This document shows positions 1 through 5,457 of a stretch of 5,543 nucleotides of DNA, one piece after another; the stretch's first letter is position 1, and every line of letters starts with the position of its first letter. Below the pieces are notes generated by a model. The model worked only from the letters and a program-made list of their open reading frames with translations. It did no database searches and was not told where the DNA came from. The stretch comes from CAYUYH01 sp964449175. Its GTDB lineage: Bacteria; Planctomycetota; Phycisphaerae; SM23-33. The translations under genes and the position numbers were made by a program. The DNA lies in the NCBI GenBank assembly GCA_964449175.1, contig CAYUYH010000181.1, positions 1-5,543 on the forward strand, in the 5' to 3' direction.

Positions 1-1514
1 GCCTGAGCCTGATCGTCCACAAGCAGTGGTCCATGCACGAGCGATTGCGGTACCCGATAGCGGAGCTCGCCGGCTCGCTCGTCGAGCAGAGCCCCGGTCG
101 CGGCGCGGGCCCGCTGTTCCGCGAGAAAATGTTCTGGATAGCACTGGGGCTGGTGGTGGCGGTCAGGGTCTTCAACTACCTCGGCGCGTGGTACACCACC
201 ATGCCCACCATCCCCTTGAGGCTGGACTTCACGCCGATCTTCAAGGCCTATCCAGACCTGCACAAGATCCCCGGCCAGAAGTATGTCGCCGGGCCGCTGA
301 TATATCCGGCGGCCATCGGGTTCGCGTTCTTCCTGGCCTCGGACATCTCGCTGAGCATAGGCCTGGCCGTGTATCTGCACTTCATCATCCTGGGTCTGAT
401 GCTGCACGTCGGGCTGGCCACGAAGGACAGCACGTTTGGCGGCGGCACCTTCACCTGGCAGAAGTTCGGAAGCTGCCTGGGCATCGTGCTGGTGCTGCTC
501 AAAACCGGCAGGCGGTACTACTGGCAGGTCTTGAAGTCTGCGCTCGCGGTCGGCAAGCAGGACGTCATCGAGAGCTACGCCGTATGGGCGTGCCGGTTCT
601 TCATCCTGTGCATGGCCGGCGCGACGCTGATGCTTGTATACCTCGGGCTCGCCGTGCCCCTGGCCATTCTGCTCGTGTTGCTCCTGTTTGTCTTGTTCCT
701 TGTGGCTGCCAGATTCAGCGCCGAGGGCGGGCTGTTCTTCATAACGGGCCTGTGGCACCCGGCCGCGGTGCTGTTCGGACTGATAGGGGGCTTCGCGCTG
801 GGGCCGAAGGCGATGGTCATCCTGGGCCTGGTGTCGATGATCATAGCGACCGAGCCGCGTGAATCGCTCATGCCGTTCATGGTCAACGCGCTGAAGTTCG
901 GGCAGTACACACACCTCTCACCGGGCCGGGTTGGCCGGTCCGCCGTCGGCGTGTTCGTGCTGGCGATGGCGATCGCCGTCCCGGCTACCTTCTGGGCGTC
1001 CTACAAGTTCGGCACGAATCCCAAGCGCGACTACTGGCTGACCAAGACCGCCTCCAAGGTCACGTTCACAGCCGTCGAGAGGACGATGACCGAGCTGAAG
1101 GTCAACGGCGAGCTGGACGAGTCGCTCAAACTGACCGGCTGGCAGCGCCTGACGCGGATGAGGCCGGACAACCTGTTCCTCTGGGCGGCCGGCGCGGGGC
1201 TGGCGGTGGTGCTCGTGTTCAGCATGCTCCGCCTGCGGTACACGTGGTGGCCGATCCATCCGATCATGTTCTGCGTATGGGGGACGCAGTCGATGAAGGC
1301 GCTCAGCTTCTCGTTCTTCGTCGGCTGGTTCATCAAGACGCTGCTGCTGCGCCTGGGCGTGCTCACGGGCGGGCGGATGCAGCGCGTCAAGTACCTGATG
1401 ATCGGCCTGATCGCCGGCGACCTGCTGAGCGGGCTTATCTTCATGTCAATAGGCCCGATCTACTACGCCATCACCGGCCAAACCCCGCCGGAGTACTACG
1501 TCTTCCCGCACTAG
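1..1514 (+). CDS. DUF6785/DUF6784 family (OPT-like) polytopic membrane protein, C-terminal part
   Basis: The gene is open at the left edge: the first complete codon is at 3, and ten codons (LSLIVHKQWS) precede the first ATG at 33. That ATG is therefore probably internal. Families of this type run to roughly 650 residues, so some 150-200 N-terminal residues are likely missing. The opening KQWSMHERLRYPIAEL resembles the segment after an early transmembrane helix in DUF6785 proteins. At least eight hydrophobic stretches follow; counted from the ATG at 33 they lie near residues 33-53, 84-128, 185-230, 235-275, 305-325, 380-400, 415-440 and 455-485. The C-terminal WWPIHPIMF, then a Trp/Phe-rich helix and FIKTLLLRLG, is typical of DUF6784. 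DUF6785/6784 proteins are distant relatives of oligopeptide transporters and are common in Planctomycetota. The substrate is unknown, and a transport role is inferred from fold similarity only. It ends in TAG, 19 bp from the convergent topoisomerase gene. Confidence 0.8.
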   Translation, partial: LSLIVHKQWSMHERLRYPIAELAGSLVEQSPGRGAGPLFREKMFWIALGLVVAVRVFNYLGAWYTTMPTIPLRLDFTPIFKAYPDLHKIPGQKYVAGPLIYPAAIGFAFFLASDISLSIGLAVYLHFIILGLMLHVGLATKDSTFGGGTFTWQKFGSCLGIVLVLLKTGRRYYWQVLKSALAVGKQDVIESYAVWACRFFILCMAGATLMLVYLGLAVPLAILLVLLLFVLFLVAARFSAEGGLFFITGLWHPAAVLFGLIGGFALGPKAMVILGLVSMIIATEPRESLMPFMVNALKFGQYTHLSPGRVGRSAVGVFVLAMAIAVPATFWASYKFGTNPKRDYWLTKTASKVTFTAVERTMTELKVNGELDESLKLTGWQRLTRMRPDNLFLWAAGAGLAVVLVFSMLRLRYTWWPIHPIMFCVWGTQSMKALSFSFFVGWFIKTLLLRLGVLTGGRMQRVKYLMIGLIAGDLLSGLIFMSIGPIYYAITGQTPPEYYVFPH

Positions 1515-1533
1515 GGCGCCCGGCCCGGCCGCC

Positions 1534-3441
1534 TCAGAACTTCCTGCTGCGTTCCAGCACGACCTTCAGGTCCTTGCAGATGCGGTCGACCTGCCTGTCC
1601 TTGAGGTCCAGGATCTCCCCCAGCGCCTCGCCGATGGCGGGGATGTACTTCTCGATGTAGCCGCGCTTCTTCAGCTCCGCGCCGATGCGGATGCGCTTGC
1701 GGATGTGCGCGCCGAGCTTCCGCCCGCAGAGCTGAAGGGCGAGGCGAAGCTCCTTGAGTATCTCGGGGTATGAGGCGATGGCCTCCTTGGACTCGCTGGT
1801 GAACGGCGCCCACACCGAGGCCATGTGAATCACGATCGTCAGCGGCCCGGTCGGCAGCGACCCGCGAGACTGCGCCAGGCCGTAGGACTTCCAGTTCATC
1901 CCGGCCGCGGCCCTGTACATCGCGCACGCGCCCTGCTGATACAGCAGCGGCACGCGATTGGCGAAGCGGATGAGCTTGGCCTGCGCGGCGTCCTGGTCGT
2001 CGGCGCCGTCGGCCTGGCCGGTGGGCTGGGCGTCGTCGCCGTTCTCGTCGCCGGGCGAGGCCTTTGCCGCCTGAACCTGGGCGGCCTGGCCCTTCCCGTA
2101 TGCAAGGGCGGCCTCGATGATGAATGGGTTGCCGCGGTAGACCGACGGGCTGCGGGTCGCAGCCACGTAGAAGTCCGCCTCCACCACCTGCTTGAGCGCC
2201 GCGATCAGCTCCTCCTCGCCGATCGGCACCACGCAGTCGGTCGACGGCGCGATGATCTTCGTCTGCTGTATCGCCTGGTAGATCGCCTTCGCCTGCTGGC
2301 CCGACAGTCGTGACGGCCTGGCCCGCGCGCGAACGCCCGCCTTGGCGATGATCTCCTGTGCGACGCGCTGGCTGACGCGCGAGAACTCGCCCGTAAGAAA
2401 CTGCTGGAGCGTGCGTGCCCTCGCCTCGTGCATCATCTTGATCAGCACGCCGAGCTCGATGCCGTGCGGATGCGGGCGCACCTCCCTGGGCAGCCGCGGC
2501 GGCGACGAGGCCGAGGCCGCGTACGTCTCGCTCCGCCCGTCCGGCGCGTGATAGGTCAGCGCCACGTGCGGGTTGGCGATGGCCGTCTGCTGGAGGTAGT
2601 CGTCCACGCTCTGCCGACCTCGCTGGTAGCGGGCCTCCAGCTCGATCTCCACTCTCGTGCCGTGGGGGGCGTCCCACTCGGCCTGTTCATCGGCCATGAT
2701 CTTCGGGCGGTTGGCCTTCGTGTCTATCTGGAGCTCGAACAGGTGGGCGGGGCTCCGCGGGCCGGTCCGGGATGTGATCCGCACGGGCCTGCCCGTTGTC
2801 AGCAGGCCGTACATGCCCGCCGCCGAGATGCCAATGCCCTGCTGGCCGCGACTCATCTTCAAGCGGTGGAACTTGCTGCCGTAGAGAAGCTGGCCGAAGA
2901 TGCTCGGTATCTGACGCCGGACGATGCCCGGTCCGTTGTCCTGGACCGCTGCGCGGAAGTGCGTCTCGGAGACCTGCTCGATCCACACCTCGACGACCGG
3001 CATGATGCCGGCCTCCTCGCAGGCGTCCAGCGCGTTGTCCACCGCCTCCTTGATCGTCGTCAGCAGCGCCTTGCGAGGGTTGTCGAAGCCCAGCAGGTGG
3101 CGGTTCTTCGCGAAGAACTCGCTGACGGAGATGCTCCGCTGGGCCTTGGCCATGCTCTCAGCCGTGGCGTAGGCGACGGGCCTGCCGCGGCGGGCCTTGC
3201 TGGCGGGCTTGGGCTTCCTGCCGGCGGCCGGGCTGGCTTTCCGCGCAGTCCTGGCCTTAGCCTCGGGTGCCGCCTTGGCCTTCCGCGCAGTCTTGGGTTT
3301 GGCCGCAGCCTTTGGCTTCTTGCCGGCAGCCTTCTTCGCGGCCTTCGCGGCCTTGCGCTTGGACGCCGACCCGGCCGACTTGCGCGACGCGCGAGCCGAC
3401 TGGGCGCGGGCGGACTTGGATGGGGTCTTCTTCCTGGCCAT
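1534..3441 (-). CDS. top6B: DNA topoisomerase VI subunit B (type IIB, GHKL ATPase) with H1-like N-terminal tail
   Basis: This 635-residue protein is the ATPase subunit of topoisomerase VI, which with the Spo11-like A subunit passes one duplex through another to relax supercoils and decatenate DNA. Residues 1-90 are a low-complexity Lys/Ala/Arg tail (21 Lys, 12 Arg, one acidic residue) ending in an AT-hook-like RRGRP at 84-88. The conserved core starts near M97 (SISVSEFFAKNRHLLGF). Bergerat-fold motifs are visible: N-box KEAVDNALDACEEAG (131-145, Mg-binding Asn136), G1 box QDNGPGI (167-173) and G2 box RGQQGIGISAAGMYG (198-212). The H2TH-like region spans about 315-415. The transducer follows, with FANRVPLLYQQGACAMYR (493-510) and ASVWAPFTSESKEAIASYPEI (541-561), and the protein ends in the family-typical LERSRKF. 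An acidic, Gln/Ala-rich insert sits at about 461-488. The ATG at 3441 gives the full tail; a start at M97 would give only the core. A good promoter lies about 50 bp upstream. No A-subunit gene is in the window. Family assignment is firm; the tail's function is inferred. Confidence 0.95.
   Translation of the reverse strand: MARKKTPSKSARAQSARASRKSAGSASKRKAAKAAKKAAGKKPKAAAKPKTARKAKAAPEAKARTARKASPAAGRKPKPASKARRGRPVAYATAESMAKAQRSISVSEFFAKNRHLLGFDNPRKALLTTIKEAVDNALDACEEAGIMPVVEVWIEQVSETHFRAAVQDNGPGIVRRQIPSIFGQLLYGSKFHRLKMSRGQQGIGISAAGMYGLLTTGRPVRITSRTGPRSPAHLFELQIDTKANRPKIMADEQAEWDAPHGTRVEIELEARYQRGRQSVDDYLQQTAIANPHVALTYHAPDGRSETYAASASSPPRLPREVRPHPHGIELGVLIKMMHEARARTLQQFLTGEFSRVSQRVAQEIIAKAGVRARARPSRLSGQQAKAIYQAIQQTKIIAPSTDCVVPIGEEELIAALKQVVEADFYVAATRSPSVYRGNPFIIEAALAYGKGQAAQVQAAKASPGDENGDDAQPTGQADGADDQDAAQAKLIRFANRVPLLYQQGACAMYRAAAGMNWKSYGLAQSRGSLPTGPLTIVIHMASVWAPFTSESKEAIASYPEILKELRLALQLCGRKLGAHIRKRIRIGAELKKRGYIEKYIPAIGEALGEILDLKDRQVDRICKDLKVVLERSRKF
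3239..3292 (-). repeat. Internal 12-bp direct repeat in the Lys/Ala tail of top6B
   Basis: The 12-mer ttccgcgcagtc occurs at 3239-3250 and again at 3281-3292, exactly 42 bp (14 codons) apart. In the protein it encodes the repeated TARKA at residues 51-55 and 65-69. This suggests the basic tail grew by small in-frame duplications, as is usual for H1-like tails. Only two copies are exact; the rest is degenerate. Confidence 0.6.
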
Positions 3442-3498
3442 CCCTGGCTGCCTCAGGCGAGCTGGTCAATACGTCTGCAACATGCCTCCACGCCGGGC

Positions 3499-3527
3499 AT
3501 CGTAGTCCCGCCGCCCGCGAGCGTCAA
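3499..3527 (-). promoter_or_regulatory. Sigma-70-type promoter for top6B
   Basis: On the minus strand a -35 box TTGACG (3522-3527) and a -10 box TACGAT (3499-3504) are separated by exactly 17 bp. They match the TTGACA/TATAAT consensus at 5/6 and 4/6. Transcription would start near 3492, giving a leader of about 50 nt before the ATG at 3441. The leader has no strong Shine-Dalgarno at the usual distance: the nearest purine-rich stretches are AGGG directly against the ATG and GAGG about 14 nt upstream. This promoter would separate top6B from the mntA-hepT pair upstream on the same strand. It is a prediction from sequence only. Confidence 0.6.
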
Positions 3528-3549
3528 GGCACGCTCGTCTGCGCGGGTT

Positions 3550-3589
3550 CTCGCAGTGCCGCCAAGACATGCCCACGCAGCACTGTGAG
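3550..3589. other. Imperfect 10-bp inverted repeat (hairpin) between hepT and top6B
   Basis: The arms ctcgcagtgc (3550-3559) and gcactgtgag (3580-3589) pair at nine of ten positions around a 20-nt loop. The odd position is a G-U pair in plus-strand RNA and an A-C mismatch in minus-strand RNA. It lies after the hepT stop and just before the top6B promoter, where a terminator for the mntA-hepT transcript would be expected. No U-tract follows on the minus strand, so an intrinsic terminator is not well supported. An operator or a chance palindrome is also possible. Confidence 0.4.
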
Positions 3590-3614
3590 GGTTCCGCAAG
3601 GAGAATGCCCACGC
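3569..3614. repeat. Short direct repeat, atgcccacgc x2
   Basis: The 10-mer atgcccacgc is present at 3569-3578 and 3605-3614, a 36-bp period. The first copy lies in the loop of the neighbouring hairpin. Flanking bases match only partly. With just two copies it is not a CRISPR array. It may be a remnant duplication or a binding site, or chance in GC-rich DNA. Confidence 0.3.
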
Positions 3615-3660
3615 GGGTCGCGCGCACAAGAATGGAGGAATCGCCGCTGCCGAAGCCGAA

Positions 3661-3894
3661 TCAGGCGTCTTTCAGCAGGCTCTCCACCGCGCGGCGCAGA
3701 GTCGGCAGGTCCTGCTCGATCACATTCCACACCCGCCGGACGTTGATGCCCATGTAGTTGTGGATCAGGACGTCGCGGAACCCCGCGATATCGCGCCACG
3801 GCACATCGGGGCAATGAGCTTTGGCCTCCTCGCTGAGTCGCTTCGATGCCTCGCCTATGACCTCGAAGTTGCGGATCACCGCGTCCTGGGCCAT
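3661..3894 (-). CDS. Residual HepT ORF (77 aa) downstream of the amber codon
   Basis: This is the longest ATG-initiated reading left of the toxin and the form a gene finder would probably report as a DUF86 protein. It keeps the HEPN catalytic motif (R40, H45, Y47 in FRDVLIHNYMGI) but lacks the first 33 residues, which form helix 1 of the HEPN bundle. A GGAGGA at 3911-3916 lies 16 nt before the ATG, too far for efficient initiation but possibly enough for weak restart. Whether it is translated or folds is unknown. It is best treated as part of the broken hepT. Confidence 0.4.
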   Translation of the reverse strand: MAQDAVIRNFEVIGEASKRLSEEAKAHCPDVPWRDIAGFRDVLIHNYMGINVRRVWNVIEQDLPTLRRAVESLLKDA

Positions 3895-3993
3895 TGGATT
3901 GGCCGCGAATTCCTCCCGCCCCTTCGCGGCCTACGCCGCGATCTTGCCGATGGCCTCAAGGATGTGCTCCAGATAGAGACGGTCGGTCTTCAC
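3661..3993 (-). pseudogene. hepT: HepT-like HEPN toxin (DUF86), interrupted by an in-frame TAG at codon 21
   Basis: HepT proteins are HEPN-fold RNase toxins paired with MNT-fold antitoxins that AMPylate a tyrosine near the active site. Reading the minus strand from GTG at 3993 gives MKTDRLYLEHILEAIGKIAA, then TAG (3933-3931), then AAKGREEFAANP running straight into the ATG at 3894 in the same frame. Both sides of the stop match the HepT N-terminus, where the interrupted position is usually Tyr before an xxGGRE-like stretch. A single base change from TAC or TAT would explain it. The full reading has 109 sense or stop codons before the terminal TGA, one short of the 110-codon span that includes it, which is normal HepT length. 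The RX4HXY motif is intact (FRDVLIHNY; R73, H78, Y80 in full-length numbering). The GTG overlaps the mntA stop as GTGA, and GGAGG lies about 10 nt upstream, supporting that start. TAG ends other genes here, so recoding is unlikely. A sequencing error cannot be excluded. Confidence 0.8.
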
Positions 3994-4280
3994 AGGGTCC
4001 TGGCCTCCGAAAGCACCCGCTCGCGGAGGCCGCGGTACAGGGCGTCTTCCTCAACCACGTCGACCTTGCAGCCCAGCAGGTCCTCCAGTTCGTGCATCAG
4101 CGCGATGTGGTCCAGGAGAGACCGATCATTGTCGAGACACACGAGCAGGTCCAAATCGCTGCCCTCGCCGGCTTGCCCGTGGATGACCGACCCAAAAACG
4201 CGCACATTCGACGCGCCGTGCCGAGCGGCGACACGAAGGATGTCGTCGCGTCGCGCTTGGATTTCGTTCATGGAGACCAT
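3990..4280 (-). CDS. mntA: MntA-type minimal nucleotidyltransferase antitoxin
   Basis: This 96-residue protein has the nucleotidyltransferase signature GSX10DXD: G30-S31 in VRVFGSVIHG, then D42 and D44 in GSDLDLLV. A third probable metal-binding Asp is D74 in CKVDVVEED. In the HepT/MntA modules studied, this enzyme transfers AMP from ATP to the Tyr of the HepT RX4HXY motif and so silences the RNase. Length and motif order fit the family, and nothing looks broken. Two starts are possible, M1 at 4280 and M4 at 4271. M1 has AAGG three nt upstream and GAGAG further back, and M4 has a slightly better-spaced AAGG. The stop TGA overlaps the GTG of hepT by four bases, which implies translational coupling. 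With hepT interrupted, its usual target may be absent. Family assignment is strong; the antitoxin role is inferred from the neighbour. Confidence 0.88.
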   Translation of the reverse strand: MVSMNEIQARRDDILRVAARHGASNVRVFGSVIHGQAGEGSDLDLLVCLDNDRSLLDHIALMHELEDLLGCKVDVVEEDALYRGLRERVLSEARTL

Positions 4281-4309
4281 AGCCTTGCTCTCTACCTTGA
4301 TCGCAGTGC

Positions 4310-4338
4310 ATCCTACCGGATACGTGCGACCGCGTCCA
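4310..4338 (-). promoter_or_regulatory. Candidate promoter for mntA-hepT
   Basis: On the minus strand TGGACG (4333-4338) and TAGGAT (4310-4315) are 17 bp apart, each matching the sigma-70 consensus at four of six bases. The leader to the mntA start would be about 25 nt. A competing -35-like TTGACG occurs at 4361-4366 with only a weak TGGAGT partner 17 bp on. The rest of the divergent region 4281-4507 shows no gene and no convincing plus-strand promoter for fmt. Confidence 0.35.
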
Positions 4339-4497
4339 CTCCAACCCGACCCTCGGATAGCGTCAAGTACTGTGGGTGAGTCTGACTTCGTTCCATCGGT
4401 CGAGTCATCCGGGCAAACGACCGCATGGGCACGCTTGCCGTGTGCGGCGGCGTTTTTGCTTCCCGCCCGCGGCGGCGGCGCGCAGAATACTCCCCGC

Positions 4498-4504
4498 GAG
4501 GTGA
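4498..4504 (+). promoter_or_regulatory. Shine-Dalgarno of fmt
   Basis: GAGGTGA lies just before the ATG at 4508, close to the anti-SD complement. This fixes the fmt start and agrees with the family's N-terminal MRVVFCGSGSFAVPSL motif directly after it. Confidence 0.65.
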
Positions 4505-4507
4505 GCG

Positions 4508-5452
4508 ATGAGAGTGGTCTTCTGCGGATCGGGCAGCTTCGCCGTGCCGTCGCTACGGGCGCTGCTGGCGTCCGCGCACGAGCTGGCGGGCGTGATCACC
4601 CAGCCGGCGCGTCCGGCGGGGCGCGGCGGGCGTCTCCGCCCCACGCCGATCGCCCAGGCCGCCGCCGCCGCCGGCGTCGAGGCCATCCAGTGCCCGGATA
4701 TCAACTCCGCCGAGGGCGTCGAGACGGTCACCGCGCTCGCCCCGGAGATAATCGCCGTCGCGGACTTCGGCCAGCTCATTCGCCGCCCCGTCCGCCAGCT
4801 CCCGCCGGCGGGGGCGTTCAACCTGCATGCCTCGCTCCTGCCGGCCCTTCGCGGCGCGGCCCCGATCAACTGGGCGATCATCCGCGGCTGCAAGACCACC
4901 GGCGTCACCACGTTTCGCCTGGTGGCCAAGATGGACGCCGGCAGGATGTACCTCCAGGAACCTGCGCCGATCGAACCGCACGAGACGGCTGAGGAGCTCC
5001 GCGCCCGGCTGGCGGAGATCGGCGCGGCATTGACGGTCAAGACGGTCGACCTGCTGGCGAGAGGCGAAGTCCGCGGCGAGAAGCAGGACGAGAGCAAGGT
5101 CACGCTCGCGCCGCTGCTGACCAAGGCCGACGGCCTGCTCGACTTCTCGGCCGACGCCGAGACGATACGCAACCGGATACACGGCACGTGGCCCTGGCCG
5201 GGCGGACGGGCTCGCCTCCGCCGGGCTGGGGGGCGGGAAGTGGACGTGATCATCGCCCGTGCCCGCGTTGCTGACGGTTTAGCCGACGGGCCGCCGGGGC
5301 AGATCGACGCCCGCGGCGCCGTCGCCACCGGCGACGGGCGGCTGGAGATCGTGGAGATTCAGCCGGTCGGCAAGAGGGTGATGGCCTGGCGCGACTTCGT
5401 GAACGGCTACCGCGCCGGCCAGGGAGATGAATTCCTATCGCTAGGGCAATAG
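4508..5452 (+). CDS. fmt: Methionyl-tRNA formyltransferase
   Basis: This cytoplasmic enzyme transfers a formyl group from 10-formyltetrahydrofolate to Met-tRNA(fMet) for translation initiation. At 314 residues it has the usual length. The N-terminal Rossmann-like domain opens with VVFCGSGSFAVPSL (GTPxFAVPSL in most homologues). It has the tRNA-recognition loop QPARPAGRGGRLRPTPIA (32-49), the catalytic NLH of FNLHASLLP (N105, H107), RGAAPINWAI (115-124) and the catalytic Asp in KMDAG (D143). The C-terminal OB-fold domain covers about 205-314 and includes TWPWPGG (227-233) and the late IQPVGKRVMAWRDFVNGY (284-301). One small oddity is Ala34, where QPDRPAGRG is usual. Its common partner def (peptide deformylase) is not upstream; the divergent mntA-hepT is there instead. 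The stop TAG is five bases from the next gene's ATG, so the two are probably cotranscribed. Function is confident. Confidence 0.95.
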   Translation: MRVVFCGSGSFAVPSLRALLASAHELAGVITQPARPAGRGGRLRPTPIAQAAAAAGVEAIQCPDINSAEGVETVTALAPEIIAVADFGQLIRRPVRQLPPAGAFNLHASLLPALRGAAPINWAIIRGCKTTGVTTFRLVAKMDAGRMYLQEPAPIEPHETAEELRARLAEIGAALTVKTVDLLARGEVRGEKQDESKVTLAPLLTKADGLLDFSADAETIRNRIHGTWPWPGGRARLRRAGGREVDVIIARARVADGLADGPPGQIDARGAVATGDGRLEIVEIQPVGKRVMAWRDFVNGYRAGQGDEFLSLGQ

Positions 5453-5457
5453 GCGCC

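Noticed and set aside
1514..1533. GC-rich palindromic stretch between the two convergent stops, as a bidirectional terminator
   Set aside because: GGGCGCCC and CGGCCG palindromes are present, but the stems are short, overlap the stop codon and have no T-tract on either strand. They are not distinguishable from general GC richness.
1511..2677. Second minus-strand frame of 388 codons inside top6B
   Set aside because: It is the same strand shifted by one frame; the translation is Arg/Gly/Ala low complexity without motifs.
2428..3588. Long plus-strand reading frame (386 codons) opposite top6B
   Set aside because: It lies antisense to a gene with clear GHKL motifs. Its Leu/Arg/Gly-rich translation is the usual shadow in GC-rich DNA, and it runs through the top6B promoter.
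3569..3614. CRISPR-like repeat with 36-bp period
   Set aside because: There are only two copies of a 10-mer, with no further units or spacers.
3484..3660. tRNA or other structured RNA in the hepT-top6B gap
   Set aside because: GGTTC-like strings occur, but there is no acceptor stem, anticodon arm or CCA-adjacent structure that fits a tRNA.
3931..3933. TAG read as a sense codon (recoding or pyrrolysine)
   Set aside because: TAG ends the membrane protein gene and fmt in this window, and no recoding element is seen. A nonsense mutation or sequencing error is simpler.
4434..4497. Plus-strand promoter for fmt in the GCGG-repeat stretch with a T-run
   Set aside because: A -10-like gaatac sits almost on the ribosome binding site, and no -35 lies at 16-18 bp. 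The ttttt run with flanking GCGGCGGCG copies forms a direct, not an inverted, repeat.
3760..4992. Plus-strand frame of 410 codons across hepT, mntA and the start of fmt
   Set aside because: It overlaps three motif-supported genes and the divergent promoter region, with no recognisable domain. It is an open frame due to few stops in GC-rich sequence.
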